Assembly: GCA_964593925.1 (NCBI GenBank)
Contig: CAZQKM010000005.1
Span: 38,733-102,732 of the forward strand
DNA length: 64,000 nucleotides
Direction: 5' to 3'
Source of the DNA: Oleidesulfovibrio sp964593925
Lineage (GTDB): Bacteria > Desulfobacterota > Desulfovibrionia > Desulfovibrionales > Desulfovibrionaceae
A program made the translations under genes and the position numbers. How positions within the stretch are numbered: position 1 is the first letter of the stretch; every line of letters begins with the position of its first letter. The notes beneath the pieces are model-generated. The model did not search any database, was not told the origin of the DNA, and saw only the letters and a list, made by a program, of their open reading frames with translations. Below are positions 53,544 to 62,384 of the stretch, piece by piece.

Positions 53544-54749
53544 TTATTTGCAGCACTTGGCCTTTAAGGCTTGGCCCACAGCTTTACCCACTTCATAGCA
53601 GGCTTGGTAGGTCGTATGGTTTGGTACATGTTTGCACGTGATTCCTTCTACGGGCAGCTCAAAGCCCATGGATTCCAGCCAGGCAGTGATATTTTTTACG
53701 GATTCGCCGGACCATCCAAACGAGCCGAATGCCGCGCCTATTTTATTTTGTGGACGCAGGCCTTTCATATATGTGAGCATTTTTGCCACATTGGGCATGA
53801 TGCCATTGTTATGTGTGGGGGACCCCACAAGCACAGCGCCGCAGTCCGCCAGTTGGGTCATGACTGCGCTGTGGTGGTTGTTTTTCAGGCACATGAGCCT
53901 GCTGGGCACGCCTTCGGCATGCAGCCCCTGCGCTATGGCATGGGCCATTTTTTCTGTGGAGTTCCACATGGTATCATATACGATGACTGCCCGCTTGCCG
54001 GGTTTTTGTTCGGCAAAGTGTTTGTAGGCTTCCAATGCGTAGCATACGTCACTGCCCCGAAAGATAAGACCATGGTCAGGGGCCAGCATGTCAACGTCAA
54101 GCTGCATATCCGCAAGCGTACCCAGTGTTTTTAACACAATGGGCGAGAAAGGCAGTACTATGTTGTGGTAATACTCCTTCATCGCCTGATCCAGACTTGC
54201 CCGGTCTATCTCATCTGCAAATCGTTCTGTAGTAGCGATGTTTTGCCCAAAGGCGTCGTTACTGATGAGTAGCTTGTCTTGAGGGATATAGGATAGCATG
54301 GAGTCTGGCCAGTGTAGCATGCGGGTTTCCACAAAGTGGATATCACGTATGCCAATATTGATCACATCACCGGTTTTAACAATTTCCACAGGCCAATCTG
54401 TGATATCAAAGTGCGCTTCCATGGCACGTTTGCCCATGGGGGAGCAGAAGATTTTTTCTGGCTTGCATCGCTCTACAAGCTCGGGCAGGCAGCCGGCATG
54501 ATCCGGTTCAAGGTGGTTGCAGACAATATAGTCGATTTTTTCCGGCTCAGTCACTTGTGACAGGTGGCACAGCATGGTGGGCAGGGCATCTTTTTTGACA
54601 TTATCAAATAAAACTGTTTTTTGGTCTTTTATCACATAGGCATTATATGTGGTGCCCCGCGGGGAGAGGGAGTAGCCGTGGAAGTCGCGGCTGTTGAAAT
54701 CAACCGCGCCAACCCAGAATATGTCTTTTTTTATTTCCAATGCGCGCAT
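53544..54749 (-). CDS. roo: Rubredoxin:oxygen oxidoreductase (flavodiiron protein)
   Basis: This 401-residue flavodiiron protein reduces oxygen to water with electrons from rubredoxin. The N-terminal beta-lactamase-like domain carries the di-iron ligands in NHLEPDHAGCL and MLHWPDSMLSY; the C-terminal flavodoxin domain has IVYDTMWNSTEKMA and AAFGSFGWSGESVKNI. The order dfx, rub, roo on the same strand fits Desulfovibrio oxygen defence. A terminator separates rub from roo, so roo may have its own promoter. Confidence 0.97.
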   Translation of the reverse strand: MRALEIKKDIFWVGAVDFNSRDFHGYSLSPRGTTYNAYVIKDQKTVLFDNVKKDALPTMLCHLSQVTEPEKIDYIVCNHLEPDHAGCLPELVERCKPEKIFCSPMGKRAMEAHFDITDWPVEIVKTGDVINIGIRDIHFVETRMLHWPDSMLSYIPQDKLLISNDAFGQNIATTERFADEIDRASLDQAMKEYYHNIVLPFSPIVLKTLGTLADMQLDVDMLAPDHGLIFRGSDVCYALEAYKHFAEQKPGKRAVIVYDTMWNSTEKMAHAIAQGLHAEGVPSRLMCLKNNHHSAVMTQLADCGAVLVGSPTHNNGIMPNVAKMLTYMKGLRPQNKIGAAFGSFGWSGESVKNITAWLESMGFELPVEGITCKHVPNHTTYQACYEVGKAVGQALKAKCCK

Positions 54750-54847
54750 CGGGAGCCATCCTGTAGTTCTGTTAGTTTATTGTCTACGACCAGGGCATGT
54801 GCGCCCTAAAGATAGCCCGGAAAGCAGGTATTTCTGCATTTGCCGGG

Positions 54848-54886
54848 CAAAAAATATTGTCCCCCTGTGACAATGTGCAGGGGGCC
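54848..54886 (-). terminator. Intrinsic terminator after rubredoxin gene
   Basis: CCCCCTG (54861-54867) pairs with CAGGGGG (54878-54884) over a 10-base loop. On the minus strand the stem is followed by GACAATATTTTTTG, giving a T6 run. It lies about 10 bases after the rub stop. Confidence 0.85.
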
Positions 54887-54893
54887 AAAGGTA

Positions 54894-55052
54894 TTATGCG
54901 GGTTCAAACTCGCTTTTGGGTGCGCCGCAGATGGGGCAGGACCAGTCAGTGGGAATATCGTCAAACGCGGTGCCGGGGGCAACATCGTTTTCGGGGTCAC
55001 CCTGAGTGGGCTCGTATTCATAACCGCAAATGGTACAAATATATTTGGCCAT
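54894..55052 (-). CDS. rub: Rubredoxin (52 residues)
   Basis: This small electron carrier is encoded by 53 codons from ATG 55050-55052 to TAA 54894-54896. The product starts MAKYICTICGYEYEPTQGD and ends CPICGAPKSEFEPA. The iron ligands are Cys6, Cys9, Cys39 and Cys42 in the two CxxCG motifs. It lies 29 bases after the desulfoferrodoxin gene and ends at a terminator. It probably passes electrons to desulfoferrodoxin and Roo. Confidence 0.97.
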   Translation of the reverse strand: MAKYICTICGYEYEPTQGDPENDVAPGTAFDDIPTDWSCPICGAPKSEFEPA

Positions 55053-55081
55053 GGTATGTTCCTTGTAGTGCCTGATAGGGA

Positions 55082-55462
55082 CTAAGCTTCGGCTTTCCAG
55101 TGGCCGTGCAGGTTACAGTATTCGCGGGCGGTCACCTTGTCTGCCTTGATGCAGAATTCGGCTTGTGGTGCGTCTCCGGGCATAAGCATTTTGGTATAGC
55201 TGCGGCCATCTGCAATGAGCTCAATCCACTGTACCCAGTGTTTTTCTTCCATGGGGTGTGCTACTGCCCCGACCTTTACCAGGTAACCAGTGGGGGTTTT
55301 TTCAATGACGGGCACGTGTTTTTCTTTGGCGGCGTCGACCGTGCCTTCTACTTGCAGCTTCATGTCTTCTCCGCAGCATACCAGTGCTGCACCACCACCC
55401 ACGAGAACTTCAACCATGTTGCCGCAATGGGTACATTTGTAAACTTCGAATACGTTGGGCAT
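55082..55462 (-). CDS. dfx: Desulfoferrodoxin (superoxide reductase)
   Basis: This 126-residue iron protein reduces superoxide to peroxide. The N-terminal desulforedoxin-like centre has Cys10, Cys13, Cys29 and Cys30 (YKCTHCG and VCCGEDM). The C-terminal centre has histidines in KHVPVIEK, GAVAHPMEEKHW and the C-x2-H motif EYCNLHGHW. ATG 55462 follows AGGAGG; the 6-codon upstream extension is not needed. It is the first gene of dfx-rub, upstream of roo. Confidence 0.96.
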   Translation of the reverse strand: MPNVFEVYKCTHCGNMVEVLVGGGAALVCCGEDMKLQVEGTVDAAKEKHVPVIEKTPTGYLVKVGAVAHPMEEKHWVQWIELIADGRSYTKMLMPGDAPQAEFCIKADKVTAREYCNLHGHWKAEA

Positions 55463-55723
55463 CTGAACCTCCTGTCTCATTGATATCGAGCTGTTGTTTT
55501 TTCATGTTGGTACGCAAATTTCATATAAAATTTTGCCACACCAAATAATACACTGTAATGGCCTGTATACGGTTGTCAATGACGAATATGATACCCGTAT
55601 CTGGAGGCCAGTTCAAGCCTTTGAGGGGTTGGTACGGGTTTCTTTTGTAGGGATTCAGGAAAAAATAATTCCCGGGGTGCGTTGGAGCACATGCAATGGG
55701 GCAGGCAGACCTCTGGGGGCAAC

Positions 55724-55762
55724 CAAAAGCCTTCCCATGGTGTAGACATGAGAAGGCTTTTT
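55724..55762 (-). terminator. Terminator between purL and dfx
   Basis: AAAAGCCTTC (55725-55734) pairs perfectly with GAAGGCTTTT (55752-55761) around a 17-base loop. It is 12 bases after the purL stop and has a T-run on each side, so it ends purL transcription. Confidence 0.8.
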
Positions 55763-55773
55763 ATACAAACAGG

Positions 55774-58755
55774 TTACCAGTCGAGCGTTGCCTTAAAGCT
55801 GCGAGCCAAATCTTCCACAGGCTGTGTTAACAAGGTGGAGCTCCCTGACAGTATGCTGAGATCGGGCGCAGGGACTACTTCACCAATATGGGCACAGTGC
55901 TGCCCCTTGAACAGTGCCTCAAATGCAGCTTGCTTGTCTTTGGGTACCGTGACCAGTAGGCGTGAGGCAGACTCTGTATAGAGGATTTCTGTTTTGGTCA
56001 GCACGCCTGCAACAGGTACCAGGTCAAGGTTGATACTGGCGCCGTTGCGTCCGCCCAAAGCCATTTCTGCCACGGCCACAGCCAGCCCGCCGTCAGACAG
56101 GTCGTGGCAGGCACTAACCTGCCCGGCATTGATAGCAGTGTAAAGCGTGCGATACCGTAATAAGGCGGGCACAGGGTCTACGTGAGGCACCTCGGATGAT
56201 GCAAGGCCCAGCTCATCCGCCAACTCGGAGCCGCCGAGCTCGCGGCGGGTCATACCCAACAGGTATATAGCTTCGCCCGCATGCTTGAAGTCAGAGGTTA
56301 CTGTGTTACGCACATCGGGCACGACCCCCATGACAGAAAAGAGCACCGTGGGGGGAATGGATATCTTGGCGCCACCTCCGGTGTAGTCGTTTTTCATGGA
56401 GTCTTTTCCGGATATGCAGGGGACGCCGTATGCCTGACAGAAATGGGCCAGCGCTTTGTTTGCGCGCACCAGTTGGGCCAGCTTGTACGTACCGTCGGGA
56501 TTTTTCGTTGACTGTACCGGGTCACACCAGCAAAAGTTGTCTACCCCGGCCATATGGTCAATATTGCCTCCCACTGCAACGGCATTGCGTATGGCTTCGT
56601 CAATAGCGTTGGCCATCATCCAATAGGTGTCAAGCGCGCTGTATTTGGGGCATATACCATGGGCCAGCACGATACCTGCATTGTGATCCAGCAGGGGACG
56701 CATGACTCCGGCATCTGCAGGCCCATCACGTTTGACGCCTACTAGGGGCTTGATGACACTGCCGCCTTTTACCTCATGATCGTATTGACGGATGAGGTAT
56801 TCCTTAGAGCAGATATTCAGGCGCCCCAGCATGGTGCTGAGCAGGCCTGCCTGGTCGAGGTCCGGAGCGTCAATGGCTGTTGTGGAGTTGACAGGGCGTT
56901 GCCATATTGCGTCAAGGCACATCTGGGGCACGCCGTCATGCAGGAAGTCCATCTCAAGGTAGGCCACGGGCTTTTTACCATAGGTAACGTGTAAGTAGCC
57001 AGAGTCGGTAAATTCGCCCAATGTGGTAGCTTCTACGTCCATTTCTTCGGCCAATGCAAGAAACTCTTGGATGTGTGCAGGAGGCACGGCCAACGTCATG
57101 CGTTCTTGGGCCTCGGAAAGCAATATCTCCCATGGGCGCAGTCCGTCATATTTGAGGGGGGCGCGGGCAAGGTCCATGCGGCAACCACCAGTGTCCTCAG
57201 CCATTTCTCCTACAGAAGAGGATAGTCCGCCGGCACCGTTATCCGTAATGGCGTTATACAGACCTTTATCTCGGGCTCGCATGATGAAATCATACATCTT
57301 GCGCTGTGTGATGGGGTCGCCAATTTGCACGGCCGTGGCGGGAGAATCTTCGTGTAGCTCTTCAGAGGAAAATGTCGCGCCGTGGATACCGTCTTTACCG
57401 ATGCGTCCTCCCGCCATGACGATGATATCGCCGGGCTGGGCCTGTTTTTCATGTCCGGGCCGGCCGGCCACTGTGGCGGGAATCATACCCACTGTACCGC
57501 AGTAGACCAGGGGTTTGCCAAGGTAGTTTTCATGAAATACGACAGAACCGTTGATGGTGGGTACACCGGACTTGTTACCGCCATGCTCCACCCCTTCGCG
57601 TACGCCTTCGAACACGCGACGCGGATGTAGCAAGCGTGGGGGCAAGGGGCGATCATAAAAGGGCGAAGCAAAGCAGAAGACATCGGTATTGCATACCATA
57701 TTGGCTCCCATGCCTGTGCCCATGGGGTCTCGGTTTACCCCGACGATACCGGTCAAAGCACCGCCATAAGGATCAAGGGCTGAGGGAGAGTTGTGCGTTT
57801 CCACCTTGATGCACACACTGTGGGTATCGGTAAACTTGATGACGCCTGCGTTGTCTTTGAATACAGAAAGGCAGAAATCTTTAGAACCCATGCGTTTTCG
57901 GAGCAGGCTCGTGGAATCTTGGATATAGGTTTTATACAGGCTGTTGATACGCTCCTGCTTGCACGTCTCACGGTTTTCATACTCAATCTGCGCTGAAAAG
58001 ATTTTATGTTTGCAGTGTTCAGACCATGTCTGGGCCAAGGCTTCTACTTCTGCATCAGTAGGGTGTTGGGGCAGCCCTTGAGCCTGGCGTGCAGCACGGA
58101 CATCGCTTCGTGCGTAGTAGTCGCGTATGGTATGCAACTCTTCAAGGCTGAGAGCCAGTGTGTTGTCACGACTAAAAGCCAGCAGAGCCTTATCATCCAT
58201 ACCATCCAGCATGACAACGGCAACTTCGTCGCCGGCCTGCCCCAGTACTTGGGCAGCGACAGGGGCAAAGCCGGGTTCTATCTGCCATTCTTCGCGATTT
58301 TTGATGCTGACGCGCTGGATAAGTTCGTTGGCCAGCAGATCACGGCCTATGCGTTCTACATCTGCCCGGGAAAGTGGGCCGGTAAGGCGATACTGGTTGG
58401 CCACATAGACATTGAGAGAACGACGTTCTTTGATGCCCAGTACCAGGGCAAGGGTTTCGCGTGCGGTACGGCCTTCATTGTCTGTTACGCCGGGGCGTAA
58501 CCCGACCTCAATATACCAGTCTGCGTGGCCAGGGGCTGGTGTCAAAGAGGCTTGTTGCAGTACCGCGTCGTGCAATGCACCTTGGCGGACAATGGTTTCC
58601 AGTTGCGATTCTGAAAGACCGTCAATGGTAAAAACTTTGACAATACGTACTTCTTCGAGCGTTTTGTCCAAGGCATTTGTAATTTTATGATGTACCTTGC
58701 GGCCCACTGTATCTGCAATATCGGGCCGCAGGCTTACTTCAATACGGCGTAGCAT
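55774..58755 (-). CDS. purL: Phosphoribosylformylglycinamidine synthase with N-terminal PurS-like domain(s)
   Basis: This 993-residue enzyme catalyses the fourth step of purine synthesis. The N-terminal ~160 residues contain two PurS-like segments (MLRRIEVSLRPDI and WYIEVGLRPGVTDNEG), which in other bacteria form a separate small subunit. The catalytic PurL domains have AQTWSEHCKHKIF, ETHNSPSALDPYGGA, GGDIIVMAGGRIGKDGIHGATFSS-type block (near 430-455), DNGAGGLSSSVGEMA and SACHDLSDGGLAVAVAEMA. No glutaminase domain is attached, so a separate PurQ is expected. It is followed by a terminator. Confidence 0.95.
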   Translation of the reverse strand: MLRRIEVSLRPDIADTVGRKVHHKITNALDKTLEEVRIVKVFTIDGLSESQLETIVRQGALHDAVLQQASLTPAPGHADWYIEVGLRPGVTDNEGRTARETLALVLGIKERRSLNVYVANQYRLTGPLSRADVERIGRDLLANELIQRVSIKNREEWQIEPGFAPVAAQVLGQAGDEVAVVMLDGMDDKALLAFSRDNTLALSLEELHTIRDYYARSDVRAARQAQGLPQHPTDAEVEALAQTWSEHCKHKIFSAQIEYENRETCKQERINSLYKTYIQDSTSLLRKRMGSKDFCLSVFKDNAGVIKFTDTHSVCIKVETHNSPSALDPYGGALTGIVGVNRDPMGTGMGANMVCNTDVFCFASPFYDRPLPPRLLHPRRVFEGVREGVEHGGNKSGVPTINGSVVFHENYLGKPLVYCGTVGMIPATVAGRPGHEKQAQPGDIIVMAGGRIGKDGIHGATFSSEELHEDSPATAVQIGDPITQRKMYDFIMRARDKGLYNAITDNGAGGLSSSVGEMAEDTGGCRMDLARAPLKYDGLRPWEILLSEAQERMTLAVPPAHIQEFLALAEEMDVEATTLGEFTDSGYLHVTYGKKPVAYLEMDFLHDGVPQMCLDAIWQRPVNSTTAIDAPDLDQAGLLSTMLGRLNICSKEYLIRQYDHEVKGGSVIKPLVGVKRDGPADAGVMRPLLDHNAGIVLAHGICPKYSALDTYWMMANAIDEAIRNAVAVGGNIDHMAGVDNFCWCDPVQSTKNPDGTYKLAQLVRANKALAHFCQAYGVPCISGKDSMKNDYTGGGAKISIPPTVLFSVMGVVPDVRNTVTSDFKHAGEAIYLLGMTRRELGGSELADELGLASSEVPHVDPVPALLRYRTLYTAINAGQVSACHDLSDGGLAVAVAEMALGGRNGASINLDLVPVAGVLTKTEILYTESASRLLVTVPKDKQAAFEALFKGQHCAHIGEVVPAPDLSILSGSSTLLTQPVEDLARSFKATLDW

Positions 58756-58964
58756 GAAAGACTCCTACAAGTAGGGTTGCGGTGATCGGCTAGGCATTCA
58801 TTACCGGCAAATATCGTGTTTGCAAAGAGCAAAAATGCGGCAGATGAAGCGGGCTGGCACATGCTATCGACTTTTTCCGGGCCCGGGAATGCTGGCAACA
58901 TCGCGCGCATGGGGCTGCATGGCACAGCAGTGCGCGGGTAAGGCGACAAGCAAGGGGGTAGGGG

Positions 58965-59933
58965 TTATTTGCTGCGGTTTTTTACATACTCCAGTGTTTG
59001 CAACAGGATGGTTTTTTCCGTGCATTGGCCTAGTACACGCAGAGCCTGCGCAGCATGTGCCAGGTACGTTTCTGCCATTGCCCTGGTTGCGCTGTCCAGA
59101 CCCATGGTTCTGACTTCTGCGGCTATGGCGTGTACTTCGTCATCTGTAAAGGCACTGTGGGTAAATTTGTATAAAAAGTCGTCACGCTTTTTGCCGTGTA
59201 TGGCCTCAAGGTACATATGCAGCGGTGGCGTGAGCTTGCCTTCGCGCAGGTCTCCGGCAACGGGTTTACCTGTAGCTTCGGCAGAAGGTGAAAAATCCAA
59301 AGCATCATCTACGATCTGAAATGCAATGCCCAGATTTATACCAAAATCGCAAGCAGCCTGTCCCTGTTCTGGAGTGGCTTTTGCAAACAAGGCACCCAAT
59401 TGACAGGCAGCCTGGAGCAGGCAGGCTGTTTTGCCCTTTATGATCTCCAGGTATTTTTCATACGTGTGTTGCGTGCTATGCATGTATTCTATTTCTGCAA
59501 TCTCGCCATCGGCAGTATTCATAATGGCTTGCGCTATGCATGCTGTGAGGGCAGGCATGGAATAGCGGGCAACAATAAGATTGGCCAGTGCAAGCAGCGC
59601 ATCACCTGCCAAGATGGTGCGGGTTGGGCTGAACACGGTGTGTGCTGCGGGGGTTCCGCGTCGTAGAAGAGCATCATCAATGATATCATCGTGCAACAGG
59701 GTGGCAGAATGCAACAGTTCGGTGGCACAGGCCAGTGGATAGATGGTGTCATCTGTATGCCCCAGGGCACGGGCAAAAAGAATGGTCAGCAGAGGACGCA
59801 ACCGTTTGCCTCCGGCGTCAAGCACGTGCTCGGCTACGGGGCGTACCAGCGGACGTAACGAATGGATTTCAGTGCGCAGGGCCGTATTGATAGCGGGCTG
59901 GATGGTTTCCAAATAGTCCAGAAGATCTTGCAT
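58965..59933 (-). CDS. Polyprenyl diphosphate synthase (menaquinone side-chain type)
   Basis: This 322-residue trans-prenyltransferase makes a long isoprenoid, here probably the menaquinone tail. The first aspartate-rich motif is LLHDDIIDDALLRRG and the second is IAFQIVDDALDF. The GGKRLRPLLTILFAR motif is present. It lies 41 bases downstream of the mqnB gene; both act in menaquinone supply. Product chain length cannot be read from the sequence. Confidence 0.93.
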   Translation of the reverse strand: MQDLLDYLETIQPAINTALRTEIHSLRPLVRPVAEHVLDAGGKRLRPLLTILFARALGHTDDTIYPLACATELLHSATLLHDDIIDDALLRRGTPAAHTVFSPTRTILAGDALLALANLIVARYSMPALTACIAQAIMNTADGEIAEIEYMHSTQHTYEKYLEIIKGKTACLLQAACQLGALFAKATPEQGQAACDFGINLGIAFQIVDDALDFSPSAEATGKPVAGDLREGKLTPPLHMYLEAIHGKKRDDFLYKFTHSAFTDDEVHAIAAEVRTMGLDSATRAMAETYLAHAAQALRVLGQCTEKTILLQTLEYVKNRSK

Positions 59934-59974
59934 GAGCCGTAGTAACCCGTTTTTTTTGCCTATGGCAAGGAGAT

Positions 59975-60688
59975 TCAGGCAAACAGCGCACGAGCCGTTT
60001 GTCCAAGAGCGTCAAGCGCTTTGCCAAGGCACCAGTCCTCTGCTTTGCGCGAACCTGTAATATTGGAAATCGTGCGTATTTCCAAAAAAGGAACTGCTTG
60101 GTGGAGACAGCCCAGAGCAAGGGCAAAGCCTTCCATATTTTCCATTAGCGCACTGTGGGCGTGCCGCATGGCTTGTGCGCGCTTTTGAGTGCCGCTGGCA
60201 GCAGCCACCGTCAGGCTGGAGCCTTGGCGGCAGTGGCAAGGCATGGCAAGGTCCAGTTGGCGGATTACATCCGCAGGGCGCAGCATCAGGGTATTCCATA
60301 CCACGGTATCGGCAAACTGGGCCTGTGCAAATCCAATACCCCGGGGGGCCACGCCGTGCCTGGTATACAGGCCATAGTCGGCCCAAGTTTCCTGGGTGGC
60401 TGCTACCGCACACCCTAGAGGAGCTGCCTCTGTGTCAAAGGTGCCGGCGATACCCAGTGAGATAACACCGGCGACACGGGTCTGTTCGCCCAAGAGTCTG
60501 CCAAGCGTAAACGCCGCGTTGGTCAAGCCCACTCCCGTAACAGCCAGCAGGCACTGCCGTCCGTTGATCTGGGCGGCATGGGCCGTGCCCGTAGTGGGTA
60601 ATGCGGTACGTATCTGGCGCTGCTCTTTACAGCCCGCCATGACGGCGCCCATCTCTTTTGCCGTTGCGGTGGTAATGATAAGGGTCAT
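59975..60688 (-). CDS. mqnB: Futalosine hydrolase
   Basis: This 237-residue nucleoside-phosphorylase-fold protein hydrolyses futalosine or aminofutalosine derivatives in the alternative menaquinone pathway. It shows VTGVGLTNAAFTLGRL, VISLGIAGTFDTEAAPLG and MENMEGFALALGC, the last with the conserved Glu pair. ATG 60688 (MTLIITTATAKEMG) fits the family; the 26 upstream codons are not family-like. It lies just after the UDP-sugar dehydrogenase gene and before the prenyl synthase gene. Confidence 0.88.
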   Translation of the reverse strand: MTLIITTATAKEMGAVMAGCKEQRQIRTALPTTGTAHAAQINGRQCLLAVTGVGLTNAAFTLGRLLGEQTRVAGVISLGIAGTFDTEAAPLGCAVAATQETWADYGLYTRHGVAPRGIGFAQAQFADTVVWNTLMLRPADVIRQLDLAMPCHCRQGSSLTVAAASGTQKRAQAMRHAHSALMENMEGFALALGCLHQAVPFLEIRTISNITGSRKAEDWCLGKALDALGQTARALFA

Positions 60689-60777
60689 AAGGCATATCCA
60701 GGTTACGACACGCAGCGTCATGTTGGGGAATGTATCTGCGCTTGGCAACGGTATGTGCAGACGCAAAAAAATATATA

Positions 60778-62091
60778 CTATAATCGCCAGTAATCAAAGT
60801 CAGAAACCGTAAATTCCCCAGGTGCAAGGGCTCCTTTGACATCAAAAAGTAGCGCATTGTCTGTTTTACGAAACCAGGGGAGCATAACGTTGGGGGTCAG
60901 CGCGAGATATTCTTTGTGGGGCACGGCAAGGATCACGGCGTCCAGCTCGTGAAACGCATCCCATTCGATCAGGTCCAGCCCATATTCTTTTTGTGCCTCG
61001 GTGGCATTGGCCTGCGGATCGTGTACCAGCACTTCCACACCATAATCGCGTAGCTCACGGATAACGTCTATTACCCGGGTATTACGTAAATCAGGAACAT
61101 TTTCTTTAAATGTCAGCCCCAGTATGCCCACGCGTGCACGTGCAATGACGTACCCTTTGCGGATCATTTTTTTTATGCAGATTTCGGCGATGAACTTTCC
61201 CATGCCATCGTTAATGCGTCTGCCTGCCAGGATAACCTGCGGGTGGTGTCCCAGGGCTTCGGCTTTATAAGTCAGGTAGTACGGATCAACGCCAATGCAG
61301 TGTCCACCCACAAGCCCCGGCCGAAAGGGGAGAAAATTCCATTTGGTACCCGCAGCTTCAAGAACCTCAAGGGTATCAATGTCCATGCGGTCAAAAAGTA
61401 TTGCCAGTTCGTTCATGAGAGCAATATTCAGGTCACGCTGGGTGTTTTCAATAACTTTGGCTGCCTCGGCTACACGGATGCTTGAGGCGCAAAAAATACC
61501 CGCAGTGACCACCGTACCATAGAGCTTTTGAAGCAGATCTACTGTGGCCTTATCGCTTCCAGAAACAATTTTCGTAATTGTTTCAAGAGTATGTGTTTTA
61601 TCTCCGGGGTTGATGCGTTCGGGTGAATAGCCCACGGTGAACTGGGATCCAAATGCAAGGCCGGATTCATGTTCAAGAATAGGAACGCAAACTTCTTCTG
61701 TCAGACCAGGGTAGACTGTGGATTCATAGACGACCACAGTATTTTTTTTCATGACCTGTCCCACAGTGCGCGTAGCGTCCATGATCGGAACAAGATCGGG
61801 GCGACGATTGCAGTCAATGGGTGTAGGCACAGCCACAATGATCACACCGGATTCGCCGATAAGAGTTGGGTCAGTGGTGAAGTGCACATTACAGGCACAT
61901 AATACAGCGCTTTCCACTTCAGCGGTGCTGTCGTGCCCCTGTTGCAGCTCGTCCACGCGACGGTGCGAGATGTCAAAACCAATGACGGAAAAGTGTCGGC
62001 TGAGTGCCACGGCAAGGGGCAGTCCTACATAACCAAGGCCCACCACAGCCACAGAGGATTCGCCTGTGAAGATTGCATCAGGGATGTTCAT
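60778..62091 (-). CDS. UDP-N-acetylhexosamine/UDP-glucose 6-dehydrogenase family protein (TviB/WecC-like)
   Basis: This 437-residue NAD-dependent enzyme oxidises the C6 of a UDP-sugar to the uronic acid for polysaccharide or lipopolysaccharide synthesis. It has the NAD-binding start VAVVGLGYVGLPLAVALS, FTVGYSPERINPGDK, IENTQRDLNIALMNEL and the catalytic cysteine in LVGGHCIGVDPYYLTYKAE (near 260-278). The substrate (UDP-GlcNAc, UDP-ManNAc or UDP-GalNAc type) is not determined. ATG 62091 follows GGAAG; TTG 62106 is an alternative. It is upstream of mqnB by about 90 bases. Confidence 0.92.
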   Translation of the reverse strand: MNIPDAIFTGESSVAVVGLGYVGLPLAVALSRHFSVIGFDISHRRVDELQQGHDSTAEVESAVLCACNVHFTTDPTLIGESGVIIVAVPTPIDCNRRPDLVPIMDATRTVGQVMKKNTVVVYESTVYPGLTEEVCVPILEHESGLAFGSQFTVGYSPERINPGDKTHTLETITKIVSGSDKATVDLLQKLYGTVVTAGIFCASSIRVAEAAKVIENTQRDLNIALMNELAILFDRMDIDTLEVLEAAGTKWNFLPFRPGLVGGHCIGVDPYYLTYKAEALGHHPQVILAGRRINDGMGKFIAEICIKKMIRKGYVIARARVGILGLTFKENVPDLRNTRVIDVIRELRDYGVEVLVHDPQANATEAQKEYGLDLIEWDAFHELDAVILAVPHKEYLALTPNVMLPWFRKTDNALLFDVKGALAPGEFTVSDFDYWRL

Positions 62092-62180
62092 GCGGTATGC
62101 TTCCAAAATAGTTACTCCGCGTCTGCCGGCACTCAGGGGCCTTGGACAAAACAGGGGGGTGGCATGCTAGGATTTGTTTC

Positions 62181-62384
62181 ATGAAGTTTACTATGCTGTT
62201 ATTTCTTGCGGCTTTGGGGCTGATGTTTTTTTTGGAAGGCCTTTTGTACTTTGTGGGGGCCAGACATCTCAGGCCCTTTTTTCTCAAGTTGGCCGAAACA
62301 GAACCAGATCGTTTGCGCCTGTATGGTTTGGGGGGTATGCTTGCAGGCACTACATGTGTGGCCTTGGTCCGTATGTTTTTCTAA
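62181..62384 (+). CDS. DUF2065 family small membrane protein
   Basis: This 67-residue protein has two membrane helices (KFTMLLFLAALGLMFFLEGLLYF and the C-terminal GGMLAGTTCVALVRMFF) joined by a short loop with RPFFLKLAE. That is the DUF2065/YjeT pattern of unknown function. ATG 62181 follows AGGA; the upstream 13 codons are not family-like. Its stop overlaps by three bases with the stop of the convergent menaquinone methyltransferase gene. Confidence 0.85.
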   Translation: MKFTMLLFLAALGLMFFLEGLLYFVGARHLRPFFLKLAETEPDRLRLYGLGGMLAGTTCVALVRMFF

